Assembly (NCBI GenBank): GCA_900555265.1
Contig: UNSL01000002.1
Span: 1-64,000 of the forward strand
Direction: 5' to 3'
From: Candidatus Saccharimonadota bacterium
GTDB taxonomy: Bacteria > Patescibacteriota > Saccharimonadia > Saccharimonadales > Saccharimonadaceae
Length of the DNA: 64,000 nucleotides
The position numbers and the translations under genes are program-made. Position 1 is the stretch's first letter; the number at the start of each line of letters is the position of its first letter. This document shows positions 26,287 to 35,804 of this stretch, piece by piece. The notes beneath the pieces were generated by a model. That model ran no database searches, was not told where the DNA came from, and saw only the letters and a program-made list of their open reading frames with translations.

Positions 26287-27524
26287 TAGAATACATCCTC
26301 TCGTACTAGCGGCATACTCATACAGCGTGGACCGCCACGACCGCGTCCAAGCTCAGCGCCACTAATTTCAATAACTTCGATACCGTTTTCGCGTAATTTC
26401 TGGTTCGTTACGTAATTGCGATCATAAGTCACCACAACACCCGGCGCAATCGCCAAAGTGTTTGAACCATCATTCCATTGCTCACGAGCAGCAGCAATCG
26501 GATCGCCACCGCCACACTCAATCAACGTAACACTCGGCAAGCCAAGTGCAACTCTCAAGACGTGTTCCAAATCTGTTTCGTGTGTAATTCGTGGGAATGG
26601 CTGACCTTCAACCTTCTCCAAAATGAAACAATTCATCCTGCCGCCATGGTCGCGAATCTCTGGGTGAATCGTAAACTTATCACGATCAATCATCGTAAAC
26701 ACGGTGTCTAGGTGCATAAAGGCGTGAGATTTTGGAATTTCCATAGCGATGACTTTCTCGAATTTCGAGCCAGCAAACAATTTCGTTGCCATCTTTTCAA
26801 TTGCCTCAGCAGTTGTTCGCTCTGAAACGCCAATTGCCATAACCTTATCGCTTAATACTAATTCGTCGCCGCCTTCCATTGAGAATTTCTCTGTGCGGTT
26901 GTACCAAACTGGCGCACGATTAGCAAAGCGTGGATGATGGTCGATGATATAACGCATAAATAGCGATTCACGACGACGAGCCGTCCAGTGCATCTTGTTG
27001 ATTGTCAAACCGTTACCAATTGCGGCAGCTGGGTCGCGTGTAAAGTATAGATTTGGCATTGGATCGAGATAGAACGGATAATGATTTTTCTCGATCATAT
27101 TATGAAGTTGCTGATGCTGATCTGGAGGCAAAGTAATTTCATCCTTGCGAACACCAGCCATAATCTTGCGAATCATAGCGTGAGTCGGCAAGTCCAACAA
27201 GAATTGACGCAATGTTTGAGTAACGCGGCGTGAATCCTGCTTAGAAGCAGCCAACATTTCATCGACAAACTGTTCACGCAATTGATCTGTGCTAATTGCC
27301 TCGGCGACCAATTGATCCAGATACAAAACTTCGATTCCACGACTTCTCAATACTTCTGCAAAAGCATCGTGTTCAGCCTGCGCCACTTTCAGATATGGAA
27401 TGTCGTCAAATAAAAGATCGGTCAGATAGTCTGGCGTCAAATTTTCCAGTTCTTCACCTGGCCGATGCAATAGAACGGTCTTAAGTTTTCCTATTTCAGA
27501 CGTGATGTGAATTGGTTCGTCCAT
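26286..27524 (-). CDS. arcA: arginine deiminase
   Basis: ArcA hydrolyses arginine to citrulline and ammonia. The guanidino-modifying fold is seen from [18 protein letters not shown] at the start through MEGGDELVL and the [10 protein letters not shown] histidine to the catalytic cysteine near the C-terminus ([14 protein letters not shown]). Length 412 is normal. The ATG follows GGGAGGG. It is the first gene of the operon; the upstream 40 nt contain a weak -35/-10 pair (TTACAA, TATATA). Confidence 0.96.
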   Translation of the reverse strand: MDEPIHITSEIGKLKTVLLHRPGEELENLTPDYLTDLLFDDIPYLKVAQAEHDAFAEVLRSRGIEVLYLDQLVAEAISTDQLREQFVDEMLAASKQDSRRVTQTLRQFLLDLPTHAMIRKIMAGVRKDEITLPPDQHQQLHNMIEKNHYPFYLDPMPNLYFTRDPAAAIGNGLTINKMHWTARRRESLFMRYIIDHHPRFANRAPVWYNRTEKFSMEGGDELVLSDKVMAIGVSERTTAEAIEKMATKLFAGSKFEKVIAMEIPKSHAFMHLDTVFTMIDRDKFTIHPEIRDHGGRMNCFILEKVEGQPFPRITHETDLEHVLRVALGLPSVTLIECGGGDPIAAAREQWNDGSNTLAIAPGVVVTYDRNYVTNQKLRENGIEVIEISGAELGRGRGGPRCMSMPLVREDVF

Positions 27525-27573
27525 CACAACCCTCCCCTGTTTATATATTAGTGATGTTTTAATTGTAACACGT

Positions 27574-28206
27574 TTATGTTTTTGGGCAAGAGGAGATGAT
27601 TGCCAAACTGGCCTCAGTTCTGACTGCGAATTGTCGGTTAACTTTTAGCCATTCATCAGTGGCTTTTGCGGCGCCCGGCAGAGCTTCATTTGCGTAATCA
27701 TCGACAATAATTATCGCGTCTTCATTAAACTTACTTTCACAAACCCGAAAAGAATCGACAATTGATTCGTAAAAATCGCCATCAAAAAACGCAAACATAA
27801 TATTTTCTGGCACGTCATCAGAAGTAAAATCAGAAAACCAGCCTTTATGAATAATCGGCGACTTCAGCCCCGCTTTCTTAAAATTCTGGACAAACGTCTT
27901 ACGCGGCGCTAATAACTCGCCAGCCTTAAACTGATCACCCGCAGCGCTATTATCCTTCTGGGTTTTTTCTGGCAATCCCGCAAACGAATCGTAAACGTGA
28001 AACTCGCCCGTAAAATCATAAGCGTCCAGCAGTCGGCGAATAAACAAACTAGTTGTGCCAACATAACAGCCAAACTCCACAATGTTTCCAGTAGCGCCAC
28101 GACGTAAAGTTTTTTCCAACTCTCTTAAAAGCGCGCCAAGTTCTTTTATGTCGACTTGGTCGGAAATGATCGGGTATTTAGTGAGGAGTTGGCCTGCGAT
28201 ATTCAT
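27574..28206 (-). CDS. TylF-type class I SAM methyltransferase
   Basis: The 210-residue protein has the SAM-binding [16 protein letters not shown] (42-57), a [14 protein letters not shown] segment that is typical of the TylF/macrocin O-methyltransferase family, and the metal-binding [12 protein letters not shown]. Members methylate sugar or other hydroxyls; the acceptor here is unknown. The ATG is 6 nt after TATAAT. It may act on a surface glycan. Confidence 0.8.
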   Translation of the reverse strand: MNIAGQLLTKYPIISDQVDIKELGALLRELEKTLRRGATGNIVEFGCYVGTTSLFIRRLLDAYDFTGEFHVYDSFAGLPEKTQKDNSAAGDQFKAGELLAPRKTFVQNFKKAGLKSPIIHKGWFSDFTSDDVPENIMFAFFDGDFYESIVDSFRVCESKFNEDAIIIVDDYANEALPGAAKATDEWLKVNRQFAVRTEASLAIISSCPKT

Positions 28207-28212
28207 GACTTA

Positions 28213-28218
28213 ATTATA
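28213..28218 (-). promoter_or_regulatory. leaderless -10 box of the TylF-type gene
   Basis: TATAAT on the minus strand, exactly 6 nt before ATG 28204-28206. Confidence 0.6.
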
Positions 28219-28304
28219 AATAGTTCGCCAAATATCGACAAATTTATCAACGACGCAGCCCTATATATTTACAGTTTTATGAAGTAAACTATCAATTAGC
28301 ACCT

Positions 28305-29045
28305 ATGAATAATCACGACATTATCAAAACATTTTTACCGAAACAACTGGACATAAGACAGTTAAATTCGCTTCAATCCACATTGCGAAAATCGAATATA
28401 ATTATATACGGCGAAATTCACGGCATTAAAGAAAATTCCGACGTCGTCTATACTCTGGTTAAGAAACTTGGTGTAAAGAGATTAGCTATTGAGGCAAGCC
28501 CTACTGTATTCAACTTCATCAATTCAGTAAAGACCGGCTCTTGCGATTTTTCCTTAGTTGATGAAGACCTTTTTGACTTAAGCGTTCTATCTCTTGAGAT
28601 GATAAAAACGATAGCAATTCTTCTACGGCAAAATCAACTTAAAGAGCTCGTTTTTATTGATACATTTTTTGACAATTTAGATAAGGATGCCGTCATATCA
28701 CCAAGCCCGCAGGAACGAGAAGAACAACTAGCTAAAAATATCCTTAAAATTGACGATTCCCTATTAACGTTATGTATTATGGGGCAATGGCACACGCAAC
28801 CTGAAGTCGTTAAAAATAACGAAACGCAACATAAATCAGCGCTATATCGCTTAAGAAAAGTAAAGCCAAATGTGCCGTTTATTCACAATGTCTATCGACA
28901 AGGACAATTATTTAACGACGGAAAAATAATTGAACTTCCGAAAAACCTATCAATTCCGCCTTATTATGAAATTGTCCAGAAAACTGATATTGATTTTGAA
29001 CTGCACGTACCAAAGGCTACAAAAATATCACTATATAAAAAGTAG
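28305..29045 (+). CDS. hypothetical protein with a GExHG motif (TraB/ChaN-like)
   Basis: The 246-residue soluble protein has IIIYGEIHGIKENSD (about 31-45), a spaced VKRLAIEASP strand and later a GQWHTQ histidine. The pattern GE.HG with a downstream IE and WH is found in the EreA/ChaN/TIKI superfamily, which includes esterases, haem-binding proteins and metalloproteases. That is a weak fold-level suggestion, not a function. It is a single gene with neither a clear ribosome site nor a -10 at the canonical 6 nt, though a TTTACA/TATCAA pair lies upstream. Confidence 0.55.
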   Translation: MNNHDIIKTFLPKQLDIRQLNSLQSTLRKSNIIIYGEIHGIKENSDVVYTLVKKLGVKRLAIEASPTVFNFINSVKTGSCDFSLVDEDLFDLSVLSLEMIKTIAILLRQNQLKELVFIDTFFDNLDKDAVISPSPQEREEQLAKNILKIDDSLLTLCIMGQWHTQPEVVKNNETQHKSALYRLRKVKPNVPFIHNVYRQGQLFNDGKIIELPKNLSIPPYYEIVQKTDIDFELHVPKATKISLYKK

Positions 29046-29052
29046 TAGTCAA

Positions 29053-31047
29053 CTACTCAGCAAACTGACTATTATAAAGCTCGGCGTAAAATCCGTTTTG
29101 CTTCAGCAGAGTTTCGTGATTGCCCTGCTCGATAATATTCCCATCCTTAACCACCAAAATCAAATCAGCATCGCGAATGGTACTCAAACGGTGCGCGATA
29201 ACAAAACTAGTTTTTCCCTGCATCAACTTCTCCATGGCTTTTTGAATAAGGACTTCGGTGCGCGTATCAACCGAGCTTGTCGCCTCGTCCAGAATCAGCA
29301 TTGGTGCTTTTTCTAGCATCGCCCTGGCAATTGTCAGCAGCTGCTTTTCTCCCTGGGAAATGTTAGCAGCCTCCTCACCAAGAACCATATCATAGCCGCC
29401 CGGTAGCGACCGCACAAAATGATCAACATGCGCTTCTTTGGCGGTTTTTACCATCTCTTCTTCGGTGGCTTTTGGATTGCCATACATCAAATTCTGACGA
29501 ATCGTGCCATTAAACAGCCACGTATCCTGCAGTACCATACCAAACATTTGCCGCACATCGCTACGCTTCATCTTACGAATATCCACACCGTCAATTTTAA
29601 TCGAACCACTATTGATCTCATAAAATCGCATTAGCAAGTTAACCAGCGTCGTTTTGCCAGCACCAGTCGGACCAACAATCGCTACGCGCTGACCTGGCTT
29701 AATGTGCGCCGACAAACCTTTGATGATAGTTTGGTCTGGCTTATAACCAAAGACGACGTTGTCGAATTCAACTTCTCCTTTTATGTCGGACAATTTTAGC
29801 AAGTTATTCGATTTAACCGCTTCTTCTGGCTCGTCCAAAAACTCAAACACTCGCTCGGCGGCAGCAGCTGTCGATTGCAAAATATTAGCGATATTAGCAA
29901 CCTGAACCAGCGGCTGATTGAACTGATCAACATACTGAATAAACGCCTGAATATCACCGATTTTTAGCCGACCATTAATCGCCAGCCAACCGCCCAAAAT
30001 TGTCATGGCTACGTAGCCGATATTGCTGATAAAATTTATAATCGGGTGAATCAATCCGGAAAAAAATTGAGCCTTCCAAGCGCTCTCCTGAAGCCTATTA
30101 TTGATCTTAGAAAACTTAGCAATCGATTTTTTCTGACCATTGAAGACGCGCATCACTTGATGTCCGCCATACATTTCTTCAATGTGTCCATTAAGTTCGC
30201 CAAGCTGCGTTTGCTGGCGTAAGAATTGTTTTTGCGAGCTCTTTGCAATCAGCGTAATCACACCGCCCGCCAGCGGAAGCACCAACAGCGCAACTAGCGA
30301 CATCTGCCAGCTAATCGAAAACATCATCACCAAAATTCCCAGCACCGTAACCGTTGAAGTTATAATTTGCGACAAACTCTGATTTAGCGTTTGGCTGATC
30401 GTATCGACATCATTAGTTATGCGACTAAGAACTTCGCCGTAAGTTTGCTTATCAAAATAACTCAGCGGTAAGCGATTTATTTTTTCGGACAATTGTTGTC
30501 GCATTCTGAAAGTTACGGTTTGCGTCACCTGAGTCATTATCCACGTTTGAATATAGCGAAAAATCGCACTCAACACATACATTCCGACTAGCAAAATAAT
30601 TATTCGCCAAATAGCGTCAAAATGAAATTCTGGACGGCGACTAAGATCTAGCTTTTTAATCGATTCGAGCTGACTGGACGGAATCTGTTTTTCAATCTCC
30701 GACTTATTCGGCAATCGGTTCAAAACGTCCGCGCCAGTAGTTCCCGCTGGCAAAGAAACACCTTTTGGCAATTTGCCAGTGATCGCCTCGTAAGCTTTCA
30801 TATTGGCGTAATCATCAACAATTTGATTCGTCGCGCCGCCTAAAATCTTCGGGCTGGCAATCGCAAAAATCGTGCTCCCAATTGCAAAAACCAACACCAT
30901 CAACATTTGCCATCGAAAATCCGACAAATATTTGATCAGCTTCTTAACCGTTCCCTTGAAATCTTTAGCCTTTTCGCCAGTGCCCATTCCGCCCATCGGA
31001 CCGCCCATTCGTACTTGCTGTCGCTTTTTCGTAGTTTGCCTAGACAT
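29053..31047 (-). CDS. ABC exporter half-transporter, subunit B
   Basis: A 664-residue half-transporter: six transmembrane helices, then an ATPase with Walker A GPTGAGKTT, the signature ISQGEKQL (normally LSGGQ-like) and Walker B MLILDEATSS. The N-terminus carries a Lys/Gly/Met-rich extension (MGGPMGGMGTGEKAKD). There is a long outer loop between the first and second helix. It overlaps the partner gene by one base (TAATG), so they form a heterodimeric exporter of the multidrug/lipid type. The degenerate signature suggests one asymmetric ATP site. Confidence 0.85.
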   Translation of the reverse strand: MSRQTTKKRQQVRMGGPMGGMGTGEKAKDFKGTVKKLIKYLSDFRWQMLMVLVFAIGSTIFAIASPKILGGATNQIVDDYANMKAYEAITGKLPKGVSLPAGTTGADVLNRLPNKSEIEKQIPSSQLESIKKLDLSRRPEFHFDAIWRIIILLVGMYVLSAIFRYIQTWIMTQVTQTVTFRMRQQLSEKINRLPLSYFDKQTYGEVLSRITNDVDTISQTLNQSLSQIITSTVTVLGILVMMFSISWQMSLVALLVLPLAGGVITLIAKSSQKQFLRQQTQLGELNGHIEEMYGGHQVMRVFNGQKKSIAKFSKINNRLQESAWKAQFFSGLIHPIINFISNIGYVAMTILGGWLAINGRLKIGDIQAFIQYVDQFNQPLVQVANIANILQSTAAAAERVFEFLDEPEEAVKSNNLLKLSDIKGEVEFDNVVFGYKPDQTIIKGLSAHIKPGQRVAIVGPTGAGKTTLVNLLMRFYEINSGSIKIDGVDIRKMKRSDVRQMFGMVLQDTWLFNGTIRQNLMYGNPKATEEEMVKTAKEAHVDHFVRSLPGGYDMVLGEEAANISQGEKQLLTIARAMLEKAPMLILDEATSSVDTRTEVLIQKAMEKLMQGKTSFVIAHRLSTIRDADLILVVKDGNIIEQGNHETLLKQNGFYAELYNSQFAE

Positions 31048-32807
31048 TACAACACTCCTTTCGCAGCAATAGACATTTTCTGCAAATCATCTTCCGAGAG
31101 TTGCGAAGCGGCAATTTCTTGATAAACTTCACAATCTTTCATCAATTCCTGATGCGTTCCCTGACCGACAATTTTTCCCTCGTTAAGCACAATAATTTTA
31201 TCGGCATTCATAATCGTATTAATTCGCTGACCGACAATTAGCACAGTTTTATTCTTAGTTTCCTTCGCAAGCACAGCCCGCAACTTCGCGTCCGTCTTAA
31301 AATCAAGCGCCGAAAACGAATCGTCAAAAATGTAAACGTTCGGCTCAACCGCAATAGCCCTCGCAATCGACAAACGCTGGCGCTGACCACCAGAAACATT
31401 GCTACCGCCCTGAGCGATTTCACTTTTATAACCATTTTTTAATTCGCTAACAAATTCTTCCGCTTGGGCAATTTTGGCCGCCTTCTCGATCAACTTATCG
31501 CCAGCCTCAGCATTGCCGTATTTGATATTACTAGCAACCGTACCACTAAACAGCACGCCTTTTTGCGGCACGTAACCAATTTGACCAGACAAATCTTCCA
31601 ATTTCAGATTTCTAATATCCACGCCATCAAGCAAAATCTGCCCCGCCGAAACATCATAGAAACGAGGGATCAAATTTATCAGCGTCGATTTTCCCGAGCC
31701 AGTACTGCCGATAAACGCCGTTGTCTGACCAGGTTCGGCTACAAAATTAATATCCGAAAGCACCGGCAAATCCGCGTCAGGATAAGTAAACGTAACGTCC
31801 TTAAACTCAATTTTTCCCTTAGCATCTTTTGGCAATTTTTTCGGCGACTTCGGGTCAGTAATTGACGGCAAAGTGTCTAAAACTTCTCCGACTCGACGCA
31901 CTGATACGGCGGCTCGCGGGACCATAATGAACACTATTGACAGCAACAAGAATGAGATTATCACCTGCATCGCATATTCCAAAAACGCCATCATATTACC
32001 AATTTGCAAATTGCCACTACTTATCAAATGCGCGCCAAACCACACAATTGCCACACTCGAAAAGTTCATCACTAAAGTCATAATCGGATCAAGCAACATC
32101 ATCAAACGGTTCACAAATAAATTCATCTTGTTCAATTCCACGTTAGCTTTTTGGAATTTTTTCTGCTCAATCTTCTCGTTATGGAACGCGCGAATAACTT
32201 TTAGCCCAACCAAATTTTCCCGCGCCACCAAATTAAGTTTATCCACCAGAGTCTGCAATTTCTTAAACCTAGGCACGGCAATCGTAAATAACGCGGCGAT
32301 CACCACGAGCAAAATAAACACCGCCAAAGCGATAATCCAGCTTAGATCCGGTGCATTATTCATGGCTTTTTGTAGACCACCAATTGCCATAATCGGTGCC
32401 ATTAACGCCAGTCTCAGCAGCATTATTGACGTTGTTTGAATCTGCTGAATATCATTCGTTGAGCGCGTAATCAGCGACGCCGTAGAAAACTTATTAAAGT
32501 CCGCCAAAGAAAAACTTTCTATTCGTTCAAACAATTTCAATCGCAATTTTTGCGCCATTCCCGTAGCAATTCGCGCCGCCAAAAAACCCACGACAATTGA
32601 ACAAAACCCACCAGCCGCCGTCACCAAAATCATCATCAAGCCATTATTCCAAATCGCCGACATATCTTGTTTAATAATGCCGTTATTGACAATTTCCGAC
32701 ATTTTATCCGGCAGCCACAAATTTGCCATCACAACGCCATACGTAAATACAATCAAGATGATAAACAGCAGCCAATAGTCTCTAAAAATTCGTAAAATAT
32801 GTTTCAT
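31047..32807 (-). CDS. ABC exporter half-transporter, subunit A
   Basis: A 586-residue half-transporter with six membrane helices and an ATPase domain: Walker A GSTGSGKST, signature VSGGQRQR, Walker B VYIFDDSFSALD. The catalytic Glu after Walker B is replaced by Asp (DDS), so it probably forms the degenerate site, paired with subunit B (DEA). The ATG follows AAAGGACT. The two genes are the only members of their operon. Confidence 0.85.
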   Translation of the reverse strand: MKHILRIFRDYWLLFIILIVFTYGVVMANLWLPDKMSEIVNNGIIKQDMSAIWNNGLMMILVTAAGGFCSIVVGFLAARIATGMAQKLRLKLFERIESFSLADFNKFSTASLITRSTNDIQQIQTTSIMLLRLALMAPIMAIGGLQKAMNNAPDLSWIIALAVFILLVVIAALFTIAVPRFKKLQTLVDKLNLVARENLVGLKVIRAFHNEKIEQKKFQKANVELNKMNLFVNRLMMLLDPIMTLVMNFSSVAIVWFGAHLISSGNLQIGNMMAFLEYAMQVIISFLLLSIVFIMVPRAAVSVRRVGEVLDTLPSITDPKSPKKLPKDAKGKIEFKDVTFTYPDADLPVLSDINFVAEPGQTTAFIGSTGSGKSTLINLIPRFYDVSAGQILLDGVDIRNLKLEDLSGQIGYVPQKGVLFSGTVASNIKYGNAEAGDKLIEKAAKIAQAEEFVSELKNGYKSEIAQGGSNVSGGQRQRLSIARAIAVEPNVYIFDDSFSALDFKTDAKLRAVLAKETKNKTVLIVGQRINTIMNADKIIVLNEGKIVGQGTHQELMKDCEVYQEIAASQLSEDDLQKMSIAAKGVL

Positions 32808-32926
32808 TTATAGTCCTTTACGTTCTAAGTCCACCTTATATTATATCATTTTAGGGCTAGTCGACTCCATTTTAATAATTACAATTGGACAAAAATATCT
32901 GTTAGTTTTATACTGTTTTTTAGCGT

Positions 32927-33003
32927 CGGGGTGTGGCGCAGCTCGGTAGCGCGCACCGTTCGGGACGGTGAGGTCGCTGGTTCAAATCCAGTCACCCCGA
33001 CCA
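32927..33003 (+). tRNA. tRNA-Pro (CGG)
   Basis: A 77-nt cloverleaf with encoded CCA: acceptor CGGGGTG/CACCCCG, anticodon stem CACCG/CGGTG with loop TTCGGGA (anticodon CGG). The promoter is TTGGAC (32885-32890), 18 bp, TATACT (32909-32914), 12 nt before the gene. Confidence 0.95.
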
Positions 33004-33068
33004 TGAAATTATTGGGCACACGTTCAGACTAATTGGACCTCTGGCTATTAGCAATCAAAGGAGGTTTT

Positions 33069-33536
33069 ATGCGACGAAGAGTAAACGTACGCGGAATTAT
33101 TATCAATGAAAACGGCGAAATTTTCTGCCAACAATTGACCGCCAATAATGGCAAAGGGCGTAATTTTTGATGTACGCCGGGCGGCGGCTTGGAAATGGGC
33201 GAAAGCTTGTTGGATGGTCTACGCCGAGAGATGATCGAAGAAACAGGTGTTGAGCCAGAAATCGGTAAGTTATTATTTATACAACAATTCGCCGAATCAG
33301 GCGAACAATCCGCACATGGCCCGAACGAGCAATTGGAATTTTTCTTCCTCATCACCAACTGGCAAGATTACCAGCACATTGACCTGGAGCAAACATCGCA
33401 CGGCGTCGAGGGAGTGGCGGAATGCGGCTTTGTTGATCCGAAAACGACGCGAATTTTACCGAGTTATCTGACAGAGGTTGACCTGGACCAGCTAGTTAAC
33501 AAATTGACAGAAGTTCCAGTTCTAAGCGAATTATAG
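33069..33536 (+). pseudogene. NUDIX hydrolase gene interrupted by an in-frame TGA
   Basis: From the ATG at 33069, which has an AAAGGAGG site, the frame encodes a MutT-like protein of about 155 codons with one internal stop: TGA at 33168-33170 (codon 34). The context reads RNF-stop-CTPGGGLEMGE, where NUDIX proteins usually have FW-x-PGG, so the TGA stands where Trp (TGG) is expected. The complete NUDIX box (GGGLEMGESL...REMIEETGVEP) follows and the rest of the frame is open. Either a single-base nonsense mutation (or read error) or readthrough explains it. UGA is a stop elsewhere in the window. Translation might restart at a TTG at 33189, losing the first strands. Confidence 0.8.
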
Positions 33537-33550
33537 CGAGGTCACTCGGG

Positions 33551-34273
33551 CTATTTAGCGAAGAATTTTTTGGCACGTTCAGTTTTCGGGTGATCCATTA
33601 CCTGAGCTGGCGTACCATTTTCGATTATCTCGCCCTTGTCTAAGAAAATCATCCTAGTTCCGACTTCACGGGCAAATTTCATCTCGTGCGTAACGATTAC
33701 CATCGTCATTCCCTTTTTGGCAACTTTCCTGATCACGTCCAGAACTTCGCCAATCATCTCTGGATCTAGCGCTGAAGTTGGCTCGTCAAAAAGCATAATT
33801 TTCGGCTCCATAGCTAGCGCCCGCGCAATTGCCACTCGCTGTTTTTGACCGCCAGACAAACTATTCGGCGAAGCATCCGCTTTATCCAACAATCCAACAT
33901 CGTCCAATAAACTTCGCGCCAATTTTGTCGCTTTTTGATCTGAAAATTTACGCAGTTTTTTCGGAGCTAATTTAATATTTTCAATCACGCTCAAATTCGG
34001 GAACAGATTAAATTGCTGAAAAACCATGCCAATATTTTGACGCAACGCGTTCAAGTTCACATGAGGATCAGTAATTTTTACTCCATCAACAATAATCTCG
34101 CCCGAAGTCGGCTCCTCCAGCAAGTTTAGACAACGCAAGAATGTCGACTTGCCAGAACCGCTAGAACCGACCACCACAACAATCTCGCCCTCTTCAATTT
34201 CCACGTCAATATCGCGAAGAACTCGATTCGTGCCGAACGTTTTTTTCAAGTTTTTAACGCTGATCATCGTCAT
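33551..34273 (-). CDS. amino-acid ABC transporter ATP-binding protein (GlnQ-like)
   Basis: The 240-residue ATPase has Walker [10 protein letters not shown] (about 35-43), signature LSGGQKQR and Walker [12 protein letters not shown], with the EMKFAREVG region typical of polar amino-acid importers. It overlaps the permease gene by 20 nt. Confidence 0.92.
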   Translation of the reverse strand: MTMISVKNLKKTFGTNRVLRDIDVEIEEGEIVVVVGSSGSGKSTFLRCLNLLEEPTSGEIIVDGVKITDPHVNLNALRQNIGMVFQQFNLFPNLSVIENIKLAPKKLRKFSDQKATKLARSLLDDVGLLDKADASPNSLSGGQKQRVAIARALAMEPKIMLFDEPTSALDPEMIGEVLDVIRKVAKKGMTMVIVTHEMKFAREVGTRMIFLDKGEIIENGTPAQVMDHPKTERAKKFFAK

Positions 34274-34964
34274 GTTTCAATTTCCTTTCTACTCGCGCCA
34301 TTACTCGCGTAAAAATCGCCGTCAAAATTAAGTACATCGCCGCAGCAGCAAATAGCGATTGAAAAGCTGTCGCCGTCTGAAAACGAATATTGTCCGCGCC
34401 TCGCATAATATCATTCAGACCAATCCAACCAACAACCGAAGTTTCCTTTAATAGCGCAATAAATTCACTAATCAACGCCGGCAATGAATTTCTCATTGCT
34501 TGTGGCAAAATGACTAGCCGCATTGCCTGCCAATTACCCAGTCCCAAAGACCTAGCCGCTTCCATTTGCCCCTTGTCAATACTCTGAATTCCGCCACGAA
34601 TAATCTCAGCGATGTACGCGCCGCTATTTATTCCGAACGCCACCGCTGCCACAAAAATCTTCGGCATAAATTGATACGACCCAAAAACGACGTAATACAT
34701 AATCAATAGCTGGACCAAAAGTGGCGTGCCGCGAATAATATCGACATAAATTTTTCCCAAACTAGCCAGCGGATTAAAGTTCGCGAGTCTGCTTGTTTTC
34801 ATCCTGCCAAATGGTCGTAAATTCGACGTACGCATCAGGGCGACAAGCACACCAATTGCCGATCCTAAAATAAGCGACAACACGGTCAAAACCAGCGTCA
34901 CTTCTAAGCCGTGCCATAAAAATAGCCATCGACCGCCGCCAAAAATCACTTCCCAAAAATTCAC
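34254..34964 (-). CDS. amino-acid ABC transporter permease (GlnP/HisM-like)
   Basis: The 236-residue permease has about five transmembrane helices and the EAA loop ([25 protein letters not shown], in parts), which contacts the ATPase. It overlaps the binding-protein gene by 4 nt and the ATPase gene by 20 nt. Confidence 0.92.
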   Translation of the reverse strand: MNFWEVIFGGGRWLFLWHGLEVTLVLTVLSLILGSAIGVLVALMRTSNLRPFGRMKTSRLANFNPLASLGKIYVDIIRGTPLLVQLLIMYYVVFGSYQFMPKIFVAAVAFGINSGAYIAEIIRGGIQSIDKGQMEAARSLGLGNWQAMRLVILPQAMRNSLPALISEFIALLKETSVVGWIGLNDIMRGADNIRFQTATAFQSLFAAAAMYLILTAIFTRVMARVERKLKHDDDQR

Positions 34965-35752
34965 GATTTAGCCTCCTCGCCAAAATATTTGCGGATTAAT
35001 TTTTCATAGCGGCCATCTTTTTTCATCTTGGCAATTTCTTTATTGACCTTTTCCAAGAGGTCTTTATTGTCCTTTTTAATAGCAATCGCATAACTTTCAT
35101 CGCTGAGCGCGCCCGGTAAGATTTCTAAGTCAGAAAATCCAGCCGAATACTGCTTTGCGGGAGCGTCGTCCAGAATAACCGCTTCAATTTTTCCCGAACT
35201 TAATTCCTGCAAAACACTCGGCGCGGTTTGGAATTGTGTGACTGATGCGCCAGCAATTTTAGACGCCAAAGTATCGCCAGTCGTGCCCAGCTGTACGCCA
35301 ATTTTTCGCCCTGGCAATTGATATTTATTACGAATCGGACTACCTTTTTTGACAATTATTCTCTGCGACGCCGAATAATACGGATCTGAAAACAACGCAT
35401 TCTTTTCTCGCTCAGGCGTCACTGTCATTCCAGCCGCCACCATATCAATTTGGCCACTATCCAACGCCGGAAGTAGCCCGTCAAACGACATATCTTCGAC
35501 CTTCAAATCTTTACCCAAGCTTTTAGCAATTTCCCTCGCCAGATCAACATCAAAACCAACCACTTGATTATTATCAATATATTCAAACGGCTTAAATCCA
35601 GCATTCGTGCCCATCACTAAAACATCAGTTTTTGAGCCAATTACGCCATCTCGATGTAAAATATCACCCAACATCAAACAAATCATCCCCGCAAATAAAA
35701 CCAGCCCAATCCACCAACTAATTCCGAATGTGCGCGCCTTATTCTTGCTCAT
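34961..35752 (-). CDS. amino-acid ABC transporter substrate-binding protein
   Basis: The protein (263 aa) has an N-terminal hydrophobic signal/anchor, then a type 2 periplasmic-binding fold: GTNAGFKPFEYIDNNQVVGFDVD in parts, followed by DGLLPALDSGQIDMVAAGMT. There is no lipobox cysteine, so it is anchored by its N-terminal helix. The start is ATG 35752 (MSKNKAR), 6 nt after TATAAT; the longer frame would cross the promoter. Substrate (perhaps arginine or glutamine) is not determinable. Confidence 0.87.
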   Translation of the reverse strand: MSKNKARTFGISWWIGLVLFAGMICLMLGDILHRDGVIGSKTDVLVMGTNAGFKPFEYIDNNQVVGFDVDLAREIAKSLGKDLKVEDMSFDGLLPALDSGQIDMVAAGMTVTPEREKNALFSDPYYSASQRIIVKKGSPIRNKYQLPGRKIGVQLGTTGDTLASKIAGASVTQFQTAPSVLQELSSGKIEAVILDDAPAKQYSAGFSDLEILPGALSDESYAIAIKKDNKDLLEKVNKEIAKMKKDGRYEKLIRKYFGEEAKS

Positions 35753-35758
35753 GCTTTT

Positions 35759-35764
35759 ATTATA
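35759..35764 (-). promoter_or_regulatory. leaderless -10 box of the amino-acid importer operon
   Basis: TATAAT on the minus strand, 6 nt before ATG 35750-35752. Confidence 0.6.
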
Positions 35765-35792
35765 CCCCTTCATCCGCAAAAAACGTAAGTGA

Positions 35793-35798
35793 TATAAT
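35793..35798 (+). promoter_or_regulatory. leaderless -10 box of the LtaS-like gene
   Basis: TATAAT on the plus strand, 3 nt before an ATG and exactly 6 nt before a GTG (35805). The 6-nt rule seen elsewhere favours the GTG. Confidence 0.6.
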
Positions 35799-35804
35799 AG
35801 AATG

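Noticed and set aside
33168..33230. Selenocysteine at the NUDIX TGA
   Set aside because: The position is normally Trp, not Cys, and no clear SECIS-like hairpin follows.
33069..33536. Alternative genetic code (UGA as Trp) to explain the NUDIX gene
   Set aside because: UGA is used as a stop at the ends of tilS and aspS and in ATGA overlaps at 48952, 53112, 55138 and 34961; Trp is written TGG elsewhere.
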